The notes under the pieces: generated by a model | Databases searched by the model: none | What the model saw: only the letters and a program-made list of their open reading frames with translations | Told to the model about the DNA's origin: nothing | Shown here: positions 49,429 through 59,381 of the stretch, piece after piece | Numbering within the stretch: the first letter of the stretch is position 1 | Layout of the letters: each line of letters opens with the position of its first letter | Assembly: GCA_001295905.1 (NCBI GenBank) | Contig: LJHT01000026.1 | Coordinates: 38,036 to 102,035, forward strand | Origin: a beta proteobacterium AAP51 | GTDB lineage: Bacteria > Pseudomonadota > Gammaproteobacteria > Burkholderiales > Burkholderiaceae_C | Direction of reading: 5' to 3' | DNA length: 64,000 bases | Translations under genes and position numbers: made by a program

Positions 49429-50633
49429 TGCGCAGCAAATCTCTTCGTCAGTCCGCTGGCTTCACGCTGGTGGAACTGATGGTCGCGCTGACCATCGGTC
49501 TCGTGCTGGCCCTGGCCATCAGCCTGTCGATGCTGTCGATGGGGCGCCAGTTCCGGGTGGTCGGCGGCACATCGGCGGCGCAGGTGAATGCCCAGCTGGC
49601 GCTGTCGCTCATCGACAGTGCCGGCCGCACCGCCGGTGCCGGGCTCTTCAACAACGGCCAGCCGGTCTGCCCGGCCTTCAACGCCTGGTACAGCGGCACG
49701 GTGGTTGCGAACGGCGTGCCGCTGCTGCCGGCGCGCATCACGGACGGCGGCACCGACACCGCGCCCGACACCCTGGTGTTCTCGGCCTCCAACGCCATCG
49801 GCCCGCTGTCGGCCATGCCCGTGCTGGCGCCTATGGGTGCCAGCGACGACCCCATCACCGTCAGCGAAAGCGGCAGCATCGCCGTCAACGACCTGGCCAT
49901 CGTCGGGGTGCCCGGGTCGGTGGGCGTGCCCTGCACCCTGTTCCAGGTGACCGCCGTCAACATCGACACCACCGGCCTGACCTGCGGCGGCAATGCCAAC
50001 AGCTGCAAGGCGCTCAGCCACCAGGCCAGCGGCGACTACAACCCTCCGGCCGGCACCTTCACCAACGAGCCCCGCTACGGGTTCTCGAACGCCGGCCTGG
50101 TGGTCGGGCCTGCTGCCGTGATGGGGCTGGGCACCGGCTTCAGGCAGGAGGCCTTTGCCGTGATCTGCGAGACGCTGGTGCAGTACAACGCCTTCACCGA
50201 CACACCCGCCTGCAGCACCGGGCCCCTGAGCTTCACCGGCGGGGCCAATGCACTGGTGACCGACGTGGTGATGATGCAGGCGCAGTACGGCATCAGCAAC
50301 GCGGCCAACAGCGATGTCGTCACCGACTGGGTCGACGCCACGGCGGCCTCGGGCTGGAACAACCCCACGGCGGCCAACGTGGGCCGCATCAAGGCCGTGC
50401 GCGTGGTCATCGTCTCTCGCTCGAAGGAGCCCGCGCCGGAACTGGTCACCCCTGCCACCTGCGACAACGGCGCCGGCGTGGTGAACGTGGGCCCCTGCTC
50501 GTTCCGTGATGCGCAAGCACCGGTCATCGACCTCAGCAGCACCTCGGTGCCGGCCGGCCGAAGCTGGCGCAACTACCGCTACCGCGTGCAGCAGGCGGTG
50601 ATACCCCTGCGCAACGTGATCTGGAGCAACTGA
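49425..50633 (+). CDS. pilW: Minor pilin PilW
   Basis: 402 residues, the large minor pilin. The leader ends RQSAG, then FTLVELMVALTIGLVLALAI, and the body has LIDSAGRTAGAGLF and a long beta-rich domain with several cysteines (DTPACSTGP, ATCDNGAG, GPCSFRDAQ). The protein ends YRYRVQQAVIPLRNVIWSN, typical of PilW. Two adjacent ATGs (49425, 49428) are available. It overlaps pilX by one base. Confidence 0.9.
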   Translation: MMRSKSLRQSAGFTLVELMVALTIGLVLALAISLSMLSMGRQFRVVGGTSAAQVNAQLALSLIDSAGRTAGAGLFNNGQPVCPAFNAWYSGTVVANGVPLLPARITDGGTDTAPDTLVFSASNAIGPLSAMPVLAPMGASDDPITVSESGSIAVNDLAIVGVPGSVGVPCTLFQVTAVNIDTTGLTCGGNANSCKALSHQASGDYNPPAGTFTNEPRYGFSNAGLVVGPAAVMGLGTGFRQEAFAVICETLVQYNAFTDTPACSTGPLSFTGGANALVTDVVMMQAQYGISNAANSDVVTDWVDATAASGWNNPTAANVGRIKAVRVVIVSRSKEPAPELVTPATCDNGAGVVNVGPCSFRDAQAPVIDLSSTSVPAGRSWRNYRYRVQQAVIPLRNVIWSN

Positions 50634-51244
50634 TGCGCCTGCGCACACCTGCCCATGCCCCAGGGGCCCGCCGCGGCGGGCAGCGCGGCCTGGTGCTGCT
50701 CATCGTGCTGGTGGTGCTGGCCTTGCTGCTGCTGGCCGGTGCCGGCGCCATGCGCGCTGTGGATTCCGGCAACGTCATCGCGGGCAACTTCTCTTTCCAG
50801 CAGGCTGCACAGCAGTCGGCCGACCGGGCGCTGACCGACGCGCTGAACACCGCCACCAACGCCGTGGCTGCGGGCGGTGGCAATACGTCGCTGGCCAACC
50901 GCTACTACAGCACGCGCCAGACGGCCGTGGATGCCCGCGGCTTTCCGACCGCCATCAACTGGGACACCGTGGCCTGCTTCGACCCCCAGGGCGCAGCCAT
51001 CGCCGACTGCACCGTCGACACGGGCGAGTACCGCATCCAGTACGTGATCGAGCGCATGTGCAACAGCAACCCCACGCTGACCGACATCGGCGACATCCGC
51101 GCCAAGTGCGAGTACGAAGCCAGCGTCGGCGGCGTCTCCGCCTTCAGCATCCCGCTGCGCTACCGCGTGATGATGCGCGTGCGCGGCCCGCGTGGCACCG
51201 AACAGTGGTTCGAGGCGATGGTCTCAGGCCCCGCCTCGAGCTGA
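50633..51244 (+). CDS. pilX: Minor pilin PilX
   Basis: 203 residues with a PilX-type N-terminus: RRGGQRG then LVLLIVLVVLALLLLAGAGA, without Glu at +5, followed by MRAVDSGNVIAGNFSFQQAA, a PilX hallmark. The C-terminal part has paired cysteines (VACFD, DCTVD, MCNSNP, KCEYE). It lies between pilW and pilY1 in the expected order. Confidence 0.88.
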   Translation: MRLRTPAHAPGARRGGQRGLVLLIVLVVLALLLLAGAGAMRAVDSGNVIAGNFSFQQAAQQSADRALTDALNTATNAVAAGGGNTSLANRYYSTRQTAVDARGFPTAINWDTVACFDPQGAAIADCTVDTGEYRIQYVIERMCNSNPTLTDIGDIRAKCEYEASVGGVSAFSIPLRYRVMMRVRGPRGTEQWFEAMVSGPASS

Positions 51245-51279
51245 TGGACGGCCTTGCCCTGCCCTTGAGGAGTATCCCG

Positions 51280-54200
51280 ATGAACGACATGCAAACCAAG
51301 CCGGCCCGCCGCGTGGCCATGCTCTTGCGTGCACTGGTGCTGGCGGGGCTGGCCCTGGGCAGCGGCGCCGGACTGGCGCAGGCCCTGAACGACATCCCGA
51401 TGGCGGTGAAGAACAACACGCCACCGAACTTCATGTTCATGATCGACAACTCGGGATCGATGCTGAACATCGTGCCGGGGCCTCCCTACGACCCGGCAGC
51501 CACCTACATGGGCGCCTGCCCGGCAGCCGGCGGCGGCATCGTGATACCGGCGGCCAACAGCACTATCGAGATCCGGGTCGTCGGCGGCGAGCCCTTTGCG
51601 CGTCTGGCGGGCACCAACCGGCGGCATGTGTCGGTGACCAACACGGGCAACCGCATTTGCTTCACCAACACCGACAACTACATCGCTCGCCTGTACAACC
51701 CCGTGGGCGGCTATGGGCAAAGCAGCTACACCGGCCACTACCTGAACTGGTACTTCGGCAATTACGACGGCCACCCGATGACCGGCTGGACCACCCGCAA
51801 GCCCGTGAACACCGGCAGCGTCACCACGCGCATGGACGTGGCCAAGAACTCCGCCACCACCGTGATCGGGGCCTTGCCCATCACCACGCCCGCCAGCGTT
51901 CGCCTGGGCCTGAGCACCTTCAACAGCGGCAACGGCGGCACCTTGCGCATGGGGATGAGCGATCTCACCGCCGCGAACAGAGCCACGCTGAACACCAGCA
52001 TCAGCGGCCTGAACGCCGGTGGCACGACGCCGCTGGCGGAAACCCTGGCCGACATCGGCCGTTACATGGCCACCGGCTACAGCGGGAACATCACGGCCGA
52101 CGGGGTCACGGGTGTGTCGATCAACGACTTTCTTGCCCAGAACGGCCGGGGTTCCTGCCTCAACGGAGCCAACTGCCTGACCACCACCACCGACGCCGAC
52201 GCCGCGCCGACGACAGGCACCCCCACTCGGCCCATTCAGTACTGGTGCCAGCGCTCCTACGCCTTCGTCATGACGGACGGCCTGTCCAACGGCGACCAGG
52301 CCTTCTCCAACAACACCCGCCTGCGCGACTACGACCGCGACTGCCAGGGCGCGCTGGCAGCCAACTGCGTGAGCGGCGGCGCCTCGACCGCCTGGGACCG
52401 CAAGGCCGGCCGCTTCTACGAGGCCGAAGGCTCCGACTACCTCGACGATGTGGCCAAGGCCCTGTTCGACATGGATCTGCGGCCCAACCTGCCCTCGCCC
52501 GACCCGGTGCTGCGCCCGAAGAAGAACAACCTGTCCACCTACACCATCGGCTTTGCCGACCGGGGCCTCGTGAACGACCCGCTGCTGGTCAACACGGCCC
52601 GGCAGGCCGGCGGCAAGGCGCTGTTTCCGGCCGACGCTGCGGAGCTGACCTCGGCCTTCACCTCGGTCATCACCGACGCCTTCGCCAAAGACGCGGCCGC
52701 TGCAGCCGTGGCCGTGGCCAACGCGCAGATCACGCTGGGCAACACCGGCTATGCCTCGAGTTACAGGTCGGGCAGTTGGTACGGCGACCTGGTGGCCTAT
52801 TCCTTGAACACCAGCACCGCCCTGCAGACCGGCGGTGATCTCTGGTCTCTGCGTGTGAACCTGGACAGCCAGACACCGGCCAGCCGCAAGATCGCCACCT
52901 TCAACGGCAGCAGTGGCGTCGAGTTCGCTTCGGGCCTGAGCTATGCCGGCAAACCTGCCTCGCTGACCAACGAAGTCATCAACTACCTGCGCGGCGACCG
53001 CAGCAAGGAGATCGACGCCGCCATCACCGACCCTGCCCGCACCTTCCGGGCACGCCAGCATGTGCTGGGCGACATCATCAACGCCGAGCCGGTGGTGGTG
53101 ACCTACCCGGGCAACGTGCCCATCATCTTCCAGGGAGGCAACGGCGGCATGCTGCACGTGGTCGACGGGCGCGTCGAAGCCTCGGTTCCGACCCGCGGGC
53201 AGGAACTCTGGGCCTATGTGCCGAAGCTGGTGCACGACAACCTGGCCGAGCTGACCAAGCCCGACTACCTGCACAAGTACTACATCGACGGCACGCCGGC
53301 CGTGGCCGAACTGTCGACCACCTCGAAGATCCTGGTCGGCGGGCTGGGCAAGGGCGGCCGGGGCTACTTCGCGCTCGACATTTCGGACTACAACGCCGCC
53401 ACCCAGGCCGACGCGGCCAGCAAGGTGCTGTGGGAGTTCAGCCCCACCGGCATGGGCTATTCGTTCGGCACGCCTTTGATCGTGAAGGTGGGCAGCGACT
53501 GGCGCGTCATCGTCGCCTCGGGCTACGACGCCACGGTCCACGGCATCTGGGTGCTCGACCCCGCCACGGGCACCGGGCCCTTCATCAGCGCACCCTCGGC
53601 CTCGGGCCTGGCCCACCTGGGCAAGCTGGCCAACACCGCCGCCGATGCCAACACCCGCTACGTCTGGGGCGGCGACAACGTGGGCAACGTGTTCCGCTTC
53701 GACCTCGTCGCGCAGACGGCCGTGCGCATCGCGGTGCTGACGGATGCAGGCGGCACCCTCGCCCAGCCCGTCACCTCGCCCCCCGAGGTGGGCCCGGTGC
53801 CCGGCAGCACCACGAAGTTCCTGGTTCACATCGGCACCGGCCGCTACCTGGCCGACGCCGACGTGCCGGGCCCGGGCCAGAACCCCGAGGCCGTGCAACG
53901 CCAGACCATCTACGGCCTGCTCGATGACACCAGCGTCGCCAGCCCCGCGCTGCCGAACCTGCGCGGGACGAACGGCAACACCTGCGTCAACGGCGGCAAC
54001 GGTGACCTGGTGTGCCAGACGCTCACCTACGTGGCAGCCAGCGGCCGCTATCAGGCCAGCACGAACGCGGTGGACCTGAGCACGAAGCGCGGCTGGTACC
54101 TCGACCTGCCCACGGACACCACGCCCACGGCCAACAACATGATCAACGGGCGCATCGTCAGCAAACCGGCGCTCACCACGGGCGGCACGCTGACCCTGAC

Positions 54201-54492
54201 CGTGAACATCCCCACCAACGTGCAGTGCGACCCTGGCGGCCGTTCGTGGTTCCTGGCGCTCAACAGCGTCACGGGCGGCGCGGTGCCGCGTGACATCGGC
54301 GGCAACACCTACTTCGAATCCGGCTTTTTCCTCGGCTACGCGCTGGGCAGCCGGCCGGTCATCGTGCTCACGGCCGACGGCAAGCGGGCGCTGATCCGCA
54401 TGTCGGACAAGGACGTGAAGAACCCCGATGTGCCGGAGTCGGCCACGGCGGCGGCCCAGTGGCGCCGCATCTACTTCAGGCCGGTGAAGTAA
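51280..54492 (+). CDS. pilY1: Type IV pilus tip adhesin/assembly protein PilY1
   Basis: PilY1 sits at the pilus tip and acts in adhesion, surface sensing and control of retraction. The 1070-residue protein has a signal peptide (about residues 1-35) and a von Willebrand A-like N-terminal half with an apparently intact metal site (DNSGS at 56-60, a TTPLAET motif near 248, VMTDGLSNGD near 329). The C-terminal half is a beta-propeller (Neisseria PilC-type), with GGLGKGGRGYFALDISDYNA and VWGGDNVGNVFRFDL. GAGGAG-like sequence with 7-base spacing fixes the ATG at 51280. It ends the minor pilin operon and is followed by a terminator. Confidence 0.93.
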   Translation: MNDMQTKPARRVAMLLRALVLAGLALGSGAGLAQALNDIPMAVKNNTPPNFMFMIDNSGSMLNIVPGPPYDPAATYMGACPAAGGGIVIPAANSTIEIRVVGGEPFARLAGTNRRHVSVTNTGNRICFTNTDNYIARLYNPVGGYGQSSYTGHYLNWYFGNYDGHPMTGWTTRKPVNTGSVTTRMDVAKNSATTVIGALPITTPASVRLGLSTFNSGNGGTLRMGMSDLTAANRATLNTSISGLNAGGTTPLAETLADIGRYMATGYSGNITADGVTGVSINDFLAQNGRGSCLNGANCLTTTTDADAAPTTGTPTRPIQYWCQRSYAFVMTDGLSNGDQAFSNNTRLRDYDRDCQGALAANCVSGGASTAWDRKAGRFYEAEGSDYLDDVAKALFDMDLRPNLPSPDPVLRPKKNNLSTYTIGFADRGLVNDPLLVNTARQAGGKALFPADAAELTSAFTSVITDAFAKDAAAAAVAVANAQITLGNTGYASSYRSGSWYGDLVAYSLNTSTALQTGGDLWSLRVNLDSQTPASRKIATFNGSSGVEFASGLSYAGKPASLTNEVINYLRGDRSKEIDAAITDPARTFRARQHVLGDIINAEPVVVTYPGNVPIIFQGGNGGMLHVVDGRVEASVPTRGQELWAYVPKLVHDNLAELTKPDYLHKYYIDGTPAVAELSTTSKILVGGLGKGGRGYFALDISDYNAATQADAASKVLWEFSPTGMGYSFGTPLIVKVGSDWRVIVASGYDATVHGIWVLDPATGTGPFISAPSASGLAHLGKLANTAADANTRYVWGGDNVGNVFRFDLVAQTAVRIAVLTDAGGTLAQPVTSPPEVGPVPGSTTKFLVHIGTGRYLADADVPGPGQNPEAVQRQTIYGLLDDTSVASPALPNLRGTNGNTCVNGGNGDLVCQTLTYVAASGRYQASTNAVDLSTKRGWYLDLPTDTTPTANNMINGRIVSKPALTTGGTLTLTVNIPTNVQCDPGGRSWFLALNSVTGGAVPRDIGGNTYFESGFFLGYALGSRPVIVLTADGKRALIRMSDKDVKNPDVPESATAAAQWRRIYFRPVK

Positions 54493-54516
54493 GGCTCTCG
54501 CCAGCGTGGATGCCCC

Positions 54517-54545
54517 GGGGCCTGCAGCGCCGCAGGCCCCTTCTA
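54517..54545 (+). terminator. Probable terminator of the minor pilin operon
   Basis: GGGGCCTGC-AGCGCC-GCAGGCCCC, a perfect 9-bp stem, is followed by TTCT, 25 bases after the pilY1 stop. The T-run is short. Confidence 0.65.
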
Positions 54546-54570
54546 CGGGGTAACCCTGTGCAACCGCCGG

Positions 54571-55400
54571 GTGCATGCGAGAATCCGGCCCGCTTTGGAT
54601 ACCACCCCCTTCATCGAGATCGACCGCGTCACGTTCGGCTACGACAGCAGCCGCACGATCCTCAAGGACCTGTCCTTGAAGTTCCCGCGCGGCAAGGTCA
54701 GCGCCATCCTCGGCGGCTCGGGCTGCGGCAAGACCACCTTGCTGCGGCTGATCGGCGGCGTGCACCGCCCCAACAGCGGCCGTGTCGTCTTCGACGGCGA
54801 GGTGGTCGACACGCGCGACCGCGCGCAGCTCTATCGCCTGCGCCGCAGGCTGGGCATGCTGTTCCAGTTCGGTGCGCTGTTCACCGATCTCAGCGTCTTC
54901 GACAACGTGGCCTTCCCGCTGCGCGAGCACACGCAGCTGCCCGAAGCCATGATCCGCGACATCGTGCTGATGAAGCTCAACGCCGTGGGCCTGCGCGGCG
55001 CGGCGGGCCTGCGCATCAGCGAGGTCTCGGGCGGCATGGCGCGCCGCATCGCGCTGGCCCGCGCCATCGCGCTGGACCCCGAACTCATCATGTACGACGA
55101 GCCCTTCGCGGGGCTGGACCTCATCAGCATGGGCGTGGCGGCCAAGCTCATCCGCACGCTGAACGACGTGACGGGGGCCACCAGCCTCGTCATCAGCCAC
55201 GACGTGCCCGAGTGCATGGCCATTGCCGATTTCGTGGTGCTGATGGCCGCTGGCGGCCGCGTGGTGGCCCAGGGCACGCCGAAAGACCTGATGGACAGCA
55301 TGGACCCCGAAACCCGCCAGTTCGTGCGCGGTGAACCCGACGGCCCGGTGAAGTTCCACTACCCCGCGCCCGAGATCGCGGCCGACTTCGGGGTGGCGCC

Positions 55401-55404
<4 letters not shown>
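54571..55404 (+). CDS. mlaF: Phospholipid ABC transporter ATPase MlaF
   Basis: MlaF powers MlaFEDB, which moves phospholipids between inner membrane and periplasmic carriers. The 277-residue protein has Walker A GGSGCGKTT (48-56), LFQFGALFTDLSVFDNVAF (typical MlaF Q-loop), signature VSGGMARRIALARA and Walker B LIMYDEPFAGLD. The start is uncertain: a GTG at 54571 or a TTG at 54595, neither with a good ribosome-binding site. A GAGAAT -10-like box at 54579-54584 would favour the TTG and a near-leaderless message. Confidence 0.93.
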
Positions 55405-56183
<779 letters not shown>

Positions 56184-56212
56184 GCGCAGGCCAGGGCCAC
56201 AGGAGTCAAACA

Positions 56213-56707
56213 ATGGGCAAACGAAGCATCGAGACCCTGGTCGGGTTTTTCGTGCTGCTGGGCATGGCCGGGCTGGTATTCCTGGCGATGAAGGCGGCCA
56301 ACCTGGGCAGCGTGGGCGGTGGCGACACCTACACGCTGAAGGCCAACTTCGACAACATCGGCGGCCTGAAGGTACGCGCGCCGGTGCGCACTGCGGGCGT
56401 GACGGTGGGCCGTGTCACCAGCATCGAACTGGACGGCAAGACCTTCCAGGGCGTGGTGCGCATGGAAATCGAACGTGGCTACCAGTTCCCGAAAGACTCG
56501 TCAGCCAAGATCCTGACCTCGGGCCTGCTGGGCGACCAGTACGTCGGCCTGGAACCCGGCGGTGACGATGCCAACCTCGGCCCGGGTGAACTGGTGGCGC
56601 AGACGCAGTCGGCCGTGGTGCTGGAAAACCTGATCGGCCAGTTCATCAGCGGCCGCGCCGAAAGCACGCCTGCCGCGCCGGCCGCCACCCCTGAGGCGCC
56701 GAAGTGA
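56213..56707 (+). CDS. mlaD: MCE-domain lipid-binding protein MlaD
   Basis: MlaD forms a hexameric lipid tunnel on the periplasmic side of MlaFE. The 164-residue protein has an N-terminal membrane anchor (LVGFFVLLGMAGLVFLAMKA) and one MCE domain (FDNIGGLKVRAPVRTAGVTV, LTSGLLGDQYVGLEPGGDD), then VLENLIGQFI. AGGAG seven bases before the ATG at 56213 supports the start. Confidence 0.95.
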   Translation: MGKRSIETLVGFFVLLGMAGLVFLAMKAANLGSVGGGDTYTLKANFDNIGGLKVRAPVRTAGVTVGRVTSIELDGKTFQGVVRMEIERGYQFPKDSSAKILTSGLLGDQYVGLEPGGDDANLGPGELVAQTQSAVVLENLIGQFISGRAESTPAAPAATPEAPK

Positions 56708-57477
56708 AAGGGCTGCGCGCCGCACGCCCGCTGGCCGCCGCCGCGCTGGCCGCCTTGCTGCTGAGCGGCTGCGCCACCGTGCCGCCCAGCGCCGCCGGCC
56801 CCGTGGCCGACCCCTTCGAACGCTGGAACCGCAGCGTCTTCACCTTCAACGACAAGGTCGACACCGCGGTGCTCAAGCCCGTGGCCGAGACCTACCGCGA
56901 CGTGGTTCCCGCCTTCGTGCGCACCAGCGTCAACAACGTGCTGGGCAACGTGTACGACGTGTGGTCCACCGCCAACCACTTCCTGCAGGGCAAGTTCGGC
57001 AGCGGCCTGGAAATGGGCATGCGCGTGCTCACCAACACCGTGTTGGGCGCCGCCGGCATCTTCGATGTGGCCACCGAAGCCGGCATGCAGCGCCGCAGCG
57101 AAGACTTCGGCCAGACGCTGGGCATGTGGGGCCTGCCGAGCGGGCCTTTCCTGGTGCTGCCCTTCCTCGGGCCTTCCACCGTGCGCGATGGCGCCGGGCT
57201 GCTGGTCGACCGCCGCGCCGGCCCTTCCGTGCTGCCCTCGCAAAGCGCCGACCGCTACGCCGTCACCGCGCTGGAACTCGTGAACACGCGCACCAACCTG
57301 CTGCAGGCCGGCAGCCTGGTCGACCGCGTAGCGCTCGACCGCTACAGCTTCATCCGCGACGCCTACCTCTCGCGCCGGCGCGATGCGCTGTACGACGGCG
57401 CCCCGCCGATGGAGACCTTCGACGATTTCGAAGACACGCCGCCAGCGGCTGCCCCCGCGGCTTCGGCAGCGAAGTGA
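56704..57477 (+). CDS. mlaA: Outer-membrane lipoprotein MlaA (VacJ)
   Basis: MlaA removes phospholipid from the outer leaflet of the outer membrane. The 257-residue protein has a lipobox (LLLSGCATVPPSA), then DPFERWNRSVFTFNDKVD, YRDVVPAFVRTSVNNVLGN, RSEDFGQTLGMWGLPSGPFL and LPFLGPSTVRD, all classical VacJ motifs. The GTG at 56704 overlaps the mlaD stop. Having mlaA inside the mla operon is usual in Burkholderiales, unlike E. coli. Confidence 0.95.
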   Translation: MKGLRAARPLAAAALAALLLSGCATVPPSAAGPVADPFERWNRSVFTFNDKVDTAVLKPVAETYRDVVPAFVRTSVNNVLGNVYDVWSTANHFLQGKFGSGLEMGMRVLTNTVLGAAGIFDVATEAGMQRRSEDFGQTLGMWGLPSGPFLVLPFLGPSTVRDGAGLLVDRRAGPSVLPSQSADRYAVTALELVNTRTNLLQAGSLVDRVALDRYSFIRDAYLSRRRDALYDGAPPMETFDDFEDTPPAAAPAASAAK

Positions 57478-57538
57478 ACCAAAGGGCCGCCGGCCCGTCC
57501 AAGAGACCGGGGTGTTCAACCCCGGCACGACAGAAAGC

Positions 57539-58171
57539 ATGCACATGATCCAGAACCTGCCCTTCATCCGTGGCGCCGCCCTGGCGGTGGCCGTTCTGAG
57601 CGCGCCCGCCTGGGCCCAGGCCACCGCACCCGATGCGCTGGTGCGCCAGATCTCGGTGGATGTCATCAACGCCGTGAAGGCCGACAAGGCCATCCAGGCC
57701 GGCGACATGACCCGCATCTCGGCCCTGGTCGACACCAAGGTCATGCCCAGCGTGAACTTCGAGGTGGCCACGCGCTCGGCCGTGGGCCCGCAATGGCGCA
57801 ACGCCAGCGCCGAGCAGCGCACGCAGCTGCAGACCGAGTTCAAGACCCTGCTGCTGCGCCTGTACGCCGGCGCGCTGACACAGGTGAAGGACCAGAACGT
57901 CGAAGTGCTGAAGACCCTGCCCACCGCCGGCAGCACCCAGGTGGTGGTGCAGACCGAGGTGCGCGGTTCCGGCGAGCCCATCAAGCTGGACTACCGCCTC
58001 GACCGGCCGGCCAACGATGCCAATGCGCCCTGGAAGATCATCGACGTGAACGTCGGCGGCATCTGGCTGGTGCAGAACTACCGTTCGCAGTTCGCCACCG
58101 AACTGAGCAAGGGCGGCGTCGACGGCCTCATCAAGGCCCTGGCCGAGCGCAACAAGTCGGGCGCGAAGTAA
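57539..58171 (+). CDS. mlaC: Periplasmic phospholipid carrier MlaC
   Basis: Soluble periplasmic shuttle between MlaA and MlaD. The 210-residue protein has a signal peptide ending SAPAWAQ and the MlaC body: VDTKVMPSVNFEVATRSAVG, FKTLLLRLYAGALTQVK, PIKLDYRLDRP and WKIIDVNVGGIWLVQNYRSQ. A second ATG at 57545 is also possible. It lies 61 bases after mlaA. Confidence 0.95.
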   Translation: MHMIQNLPFIRGAALAVAVLSAPAWAQATAPDALVRQISVDVINAVKADKAIQAGDMTRISALVDTKVMPSVNFEVATRSAVGPQWRNASAEQRTQLQTEFKTLLLRLYAGALTQVKDQNVEVLKTLPTAGSTQVVVQTEVRGSGEPIKLDYRLDRPANDANAPWKIIDVNVGGIWLVQNYRSQFATELSKGGVDGLIKALAERNKSGAK

Positions 58172-58176
58172 GCGCC

Positions 58177-58446
58177 ATGCAGCTGCCCGCCGACGCCACG
58201 CTGCAGAAGGTGGCCGAACTCGCCGCCGCGCTGCCGGCCGCCCTGCAGGGCGGCAGCGGCGAGTTCACGGTCGACGCCTCGGGCCTGACCGACTACGACA
58301 CCGCCACCATCGCGCTGCTGATGCAGGCGCGCCGCGCCGCGCAGACGGCCGGCCGCGGCTTCAGCGTGACGGGTGCGCCGGCCCAGCTGCAGCAGCTGGC
58401 CGCGCTCTACGGCGTGGAAGAGCTGCTGGCCCTGAAGCCGGCCTGA
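58177..58446 (+). CDS. mlaB: STAS-domain protein MlaB
   Basis: MlaB binds MlaF and stabilises the transporter. The 89-residue STAS domain has FTVDASGLTDYDTATIALLM (the conserved Ser/Thr region) and LYGVEELLAL at the end. It starts 5 bases after mlaC. Its last 40 bases overlap the 3' end of hexR on the opposite strand. Confidence 0.88.
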   Translation: MQLPADATLQKVAELAAALPAALQGGSGEFTVDASGLTDYDTATIALLMQARRAAQTAGRGFSVTGAPAQLQQLAALYGVEELLALKPA

Positions 58447-59381
58447 GGGCCCGGGCCCGGGTCGTCATCGCCGGTGCCGGAGGGTTCGGCTCCCGAACGT
58501 TCAGCGCCGGCATAGCGCTTCAGGCGCAGATTCTTCTTGATCTCCTGCAGCATCGGCCGCAGCCCCGCCGAGCCCAGGCGCAGCGCCACGCCGGTGGTGA
58601 GGATGTCGATGATCAGCAGGTGCAGCAGCCGCGAGACCATGGGGCTGTAGCGGTCGGCGTCTTCAGGGTGGTCGGCCGCCAGCAGGATGTGGTTGGCGCC
58701 GACACGGCACTCCATCGCCAGCGGTGAGCCGCTGGCCGTGATGGCGATGACGCTGGCGCCCTTGCGCCGCGCGATCTCGGCCACGTCCAGCAGGTCGCGG
58801 CTGCGGCCCGAGTTGCTGATGATCACCGCGCAATCGCCGGGCCTCAGCATCGTCACGCTCATCACCTGCATGTGGCCGTCGCTCACGGCGGCGGCCGTCA
58901 CGCCCAGGCGGAAGAACTTGTGCTGCGCGTCCTGCGCCACGATGCCGCTGTTGCCCACGCCGTAGAACTCGATGCGGCGGCCCTGGCGGCAGGCCTCGGC
59001 CAGGGCCTCGATGGCGCGCTCCACGCTCTGGCTGGCGGCGGCGTTGCGGTAGCGCAGCATCGCCGCCACGGCGTTGTCGATGACCTTCACCACCAGGTCG
59101 CCGGCCTTGTCGTCATCGTCCACGGCGCGGTGCACGAAGGGCACGCCTTCGTTCACGCTGCCGGCCAGCTTCAGCTTGAAATCGGCCAGGCCGTCGTAGC
59201 CGATGCTGCGGCAGAAGCGCACCACCGTCGGCTTGCTCACGTGCGCGCGTTCGGCCAGTTCCGCCACGGGCAGCGTGGCGAAGCTGCGCGGGTCGCTCAT
59301 CAGCAGCTTGGCCACGCGTTGCTCGGCCGGCGGCAGCGCCGGCAGGCTGGCGCGTATGCGGTCGAGCATGGCGATGCTCAT
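58407..59381 (-). CDS. hexR: RpiR-family regulator HexR
   Basis: HexR represses or activates central carbon genes in response to 2-keto-3-deoxy-6-phosphogluconate. The 324-residue protein has an N-terminal helix-turn-helix (VAELAERAHVSKPTVVRFCR, about residues 40-60) and a SIS sugar-phosphate domain (FYGVGNSGIVAQDAQHKFFR, VIISNSGRSRDLLDVAEIA). The last 35 residues are a Gly/Pro/Ser/Asp tail beyond the usual end and partly antisense to mlaB. Its ATG overlaps the zwf stop, so the two genes are co-transcribed and a HexR operator sits upstream of both. Confidence 0.92.
   Translation of the reverse strand: MSIAMLDRIRASLPALPPAEQRVAKLLMSDPRSFATLPVAELAERAHVSKPTVVRFCRSIGYDGLADFKLKLAGSVNEGVPFVHRAVDDDDKAGDLVVKVIDNAVAAMLRYRNAAASQSVERAIEALAEACRQGRRIEFYGVGNSGIVAQDAQHKFFRLGVTAAAVSDGHMQVMSVTMLRPGDCAVIISNSGRSRDLLDVAEIARRKGASVIAITASGSPLAMECRVGANHILLAADHPEDADRYSPMVSRLLHLLIIDILTTGVALRLGSAGLRPMLQEIKKNLRLKRYAGAERSGAEPSGTGDDDPGPGPQAGFRASSSSTP

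Noticed and set aside
51160..55359. A 1399-codon antisense frame across pilY1 and mlaF
   Set aside because: Same composition artefact; it spans two unrelated, well-supported genes.
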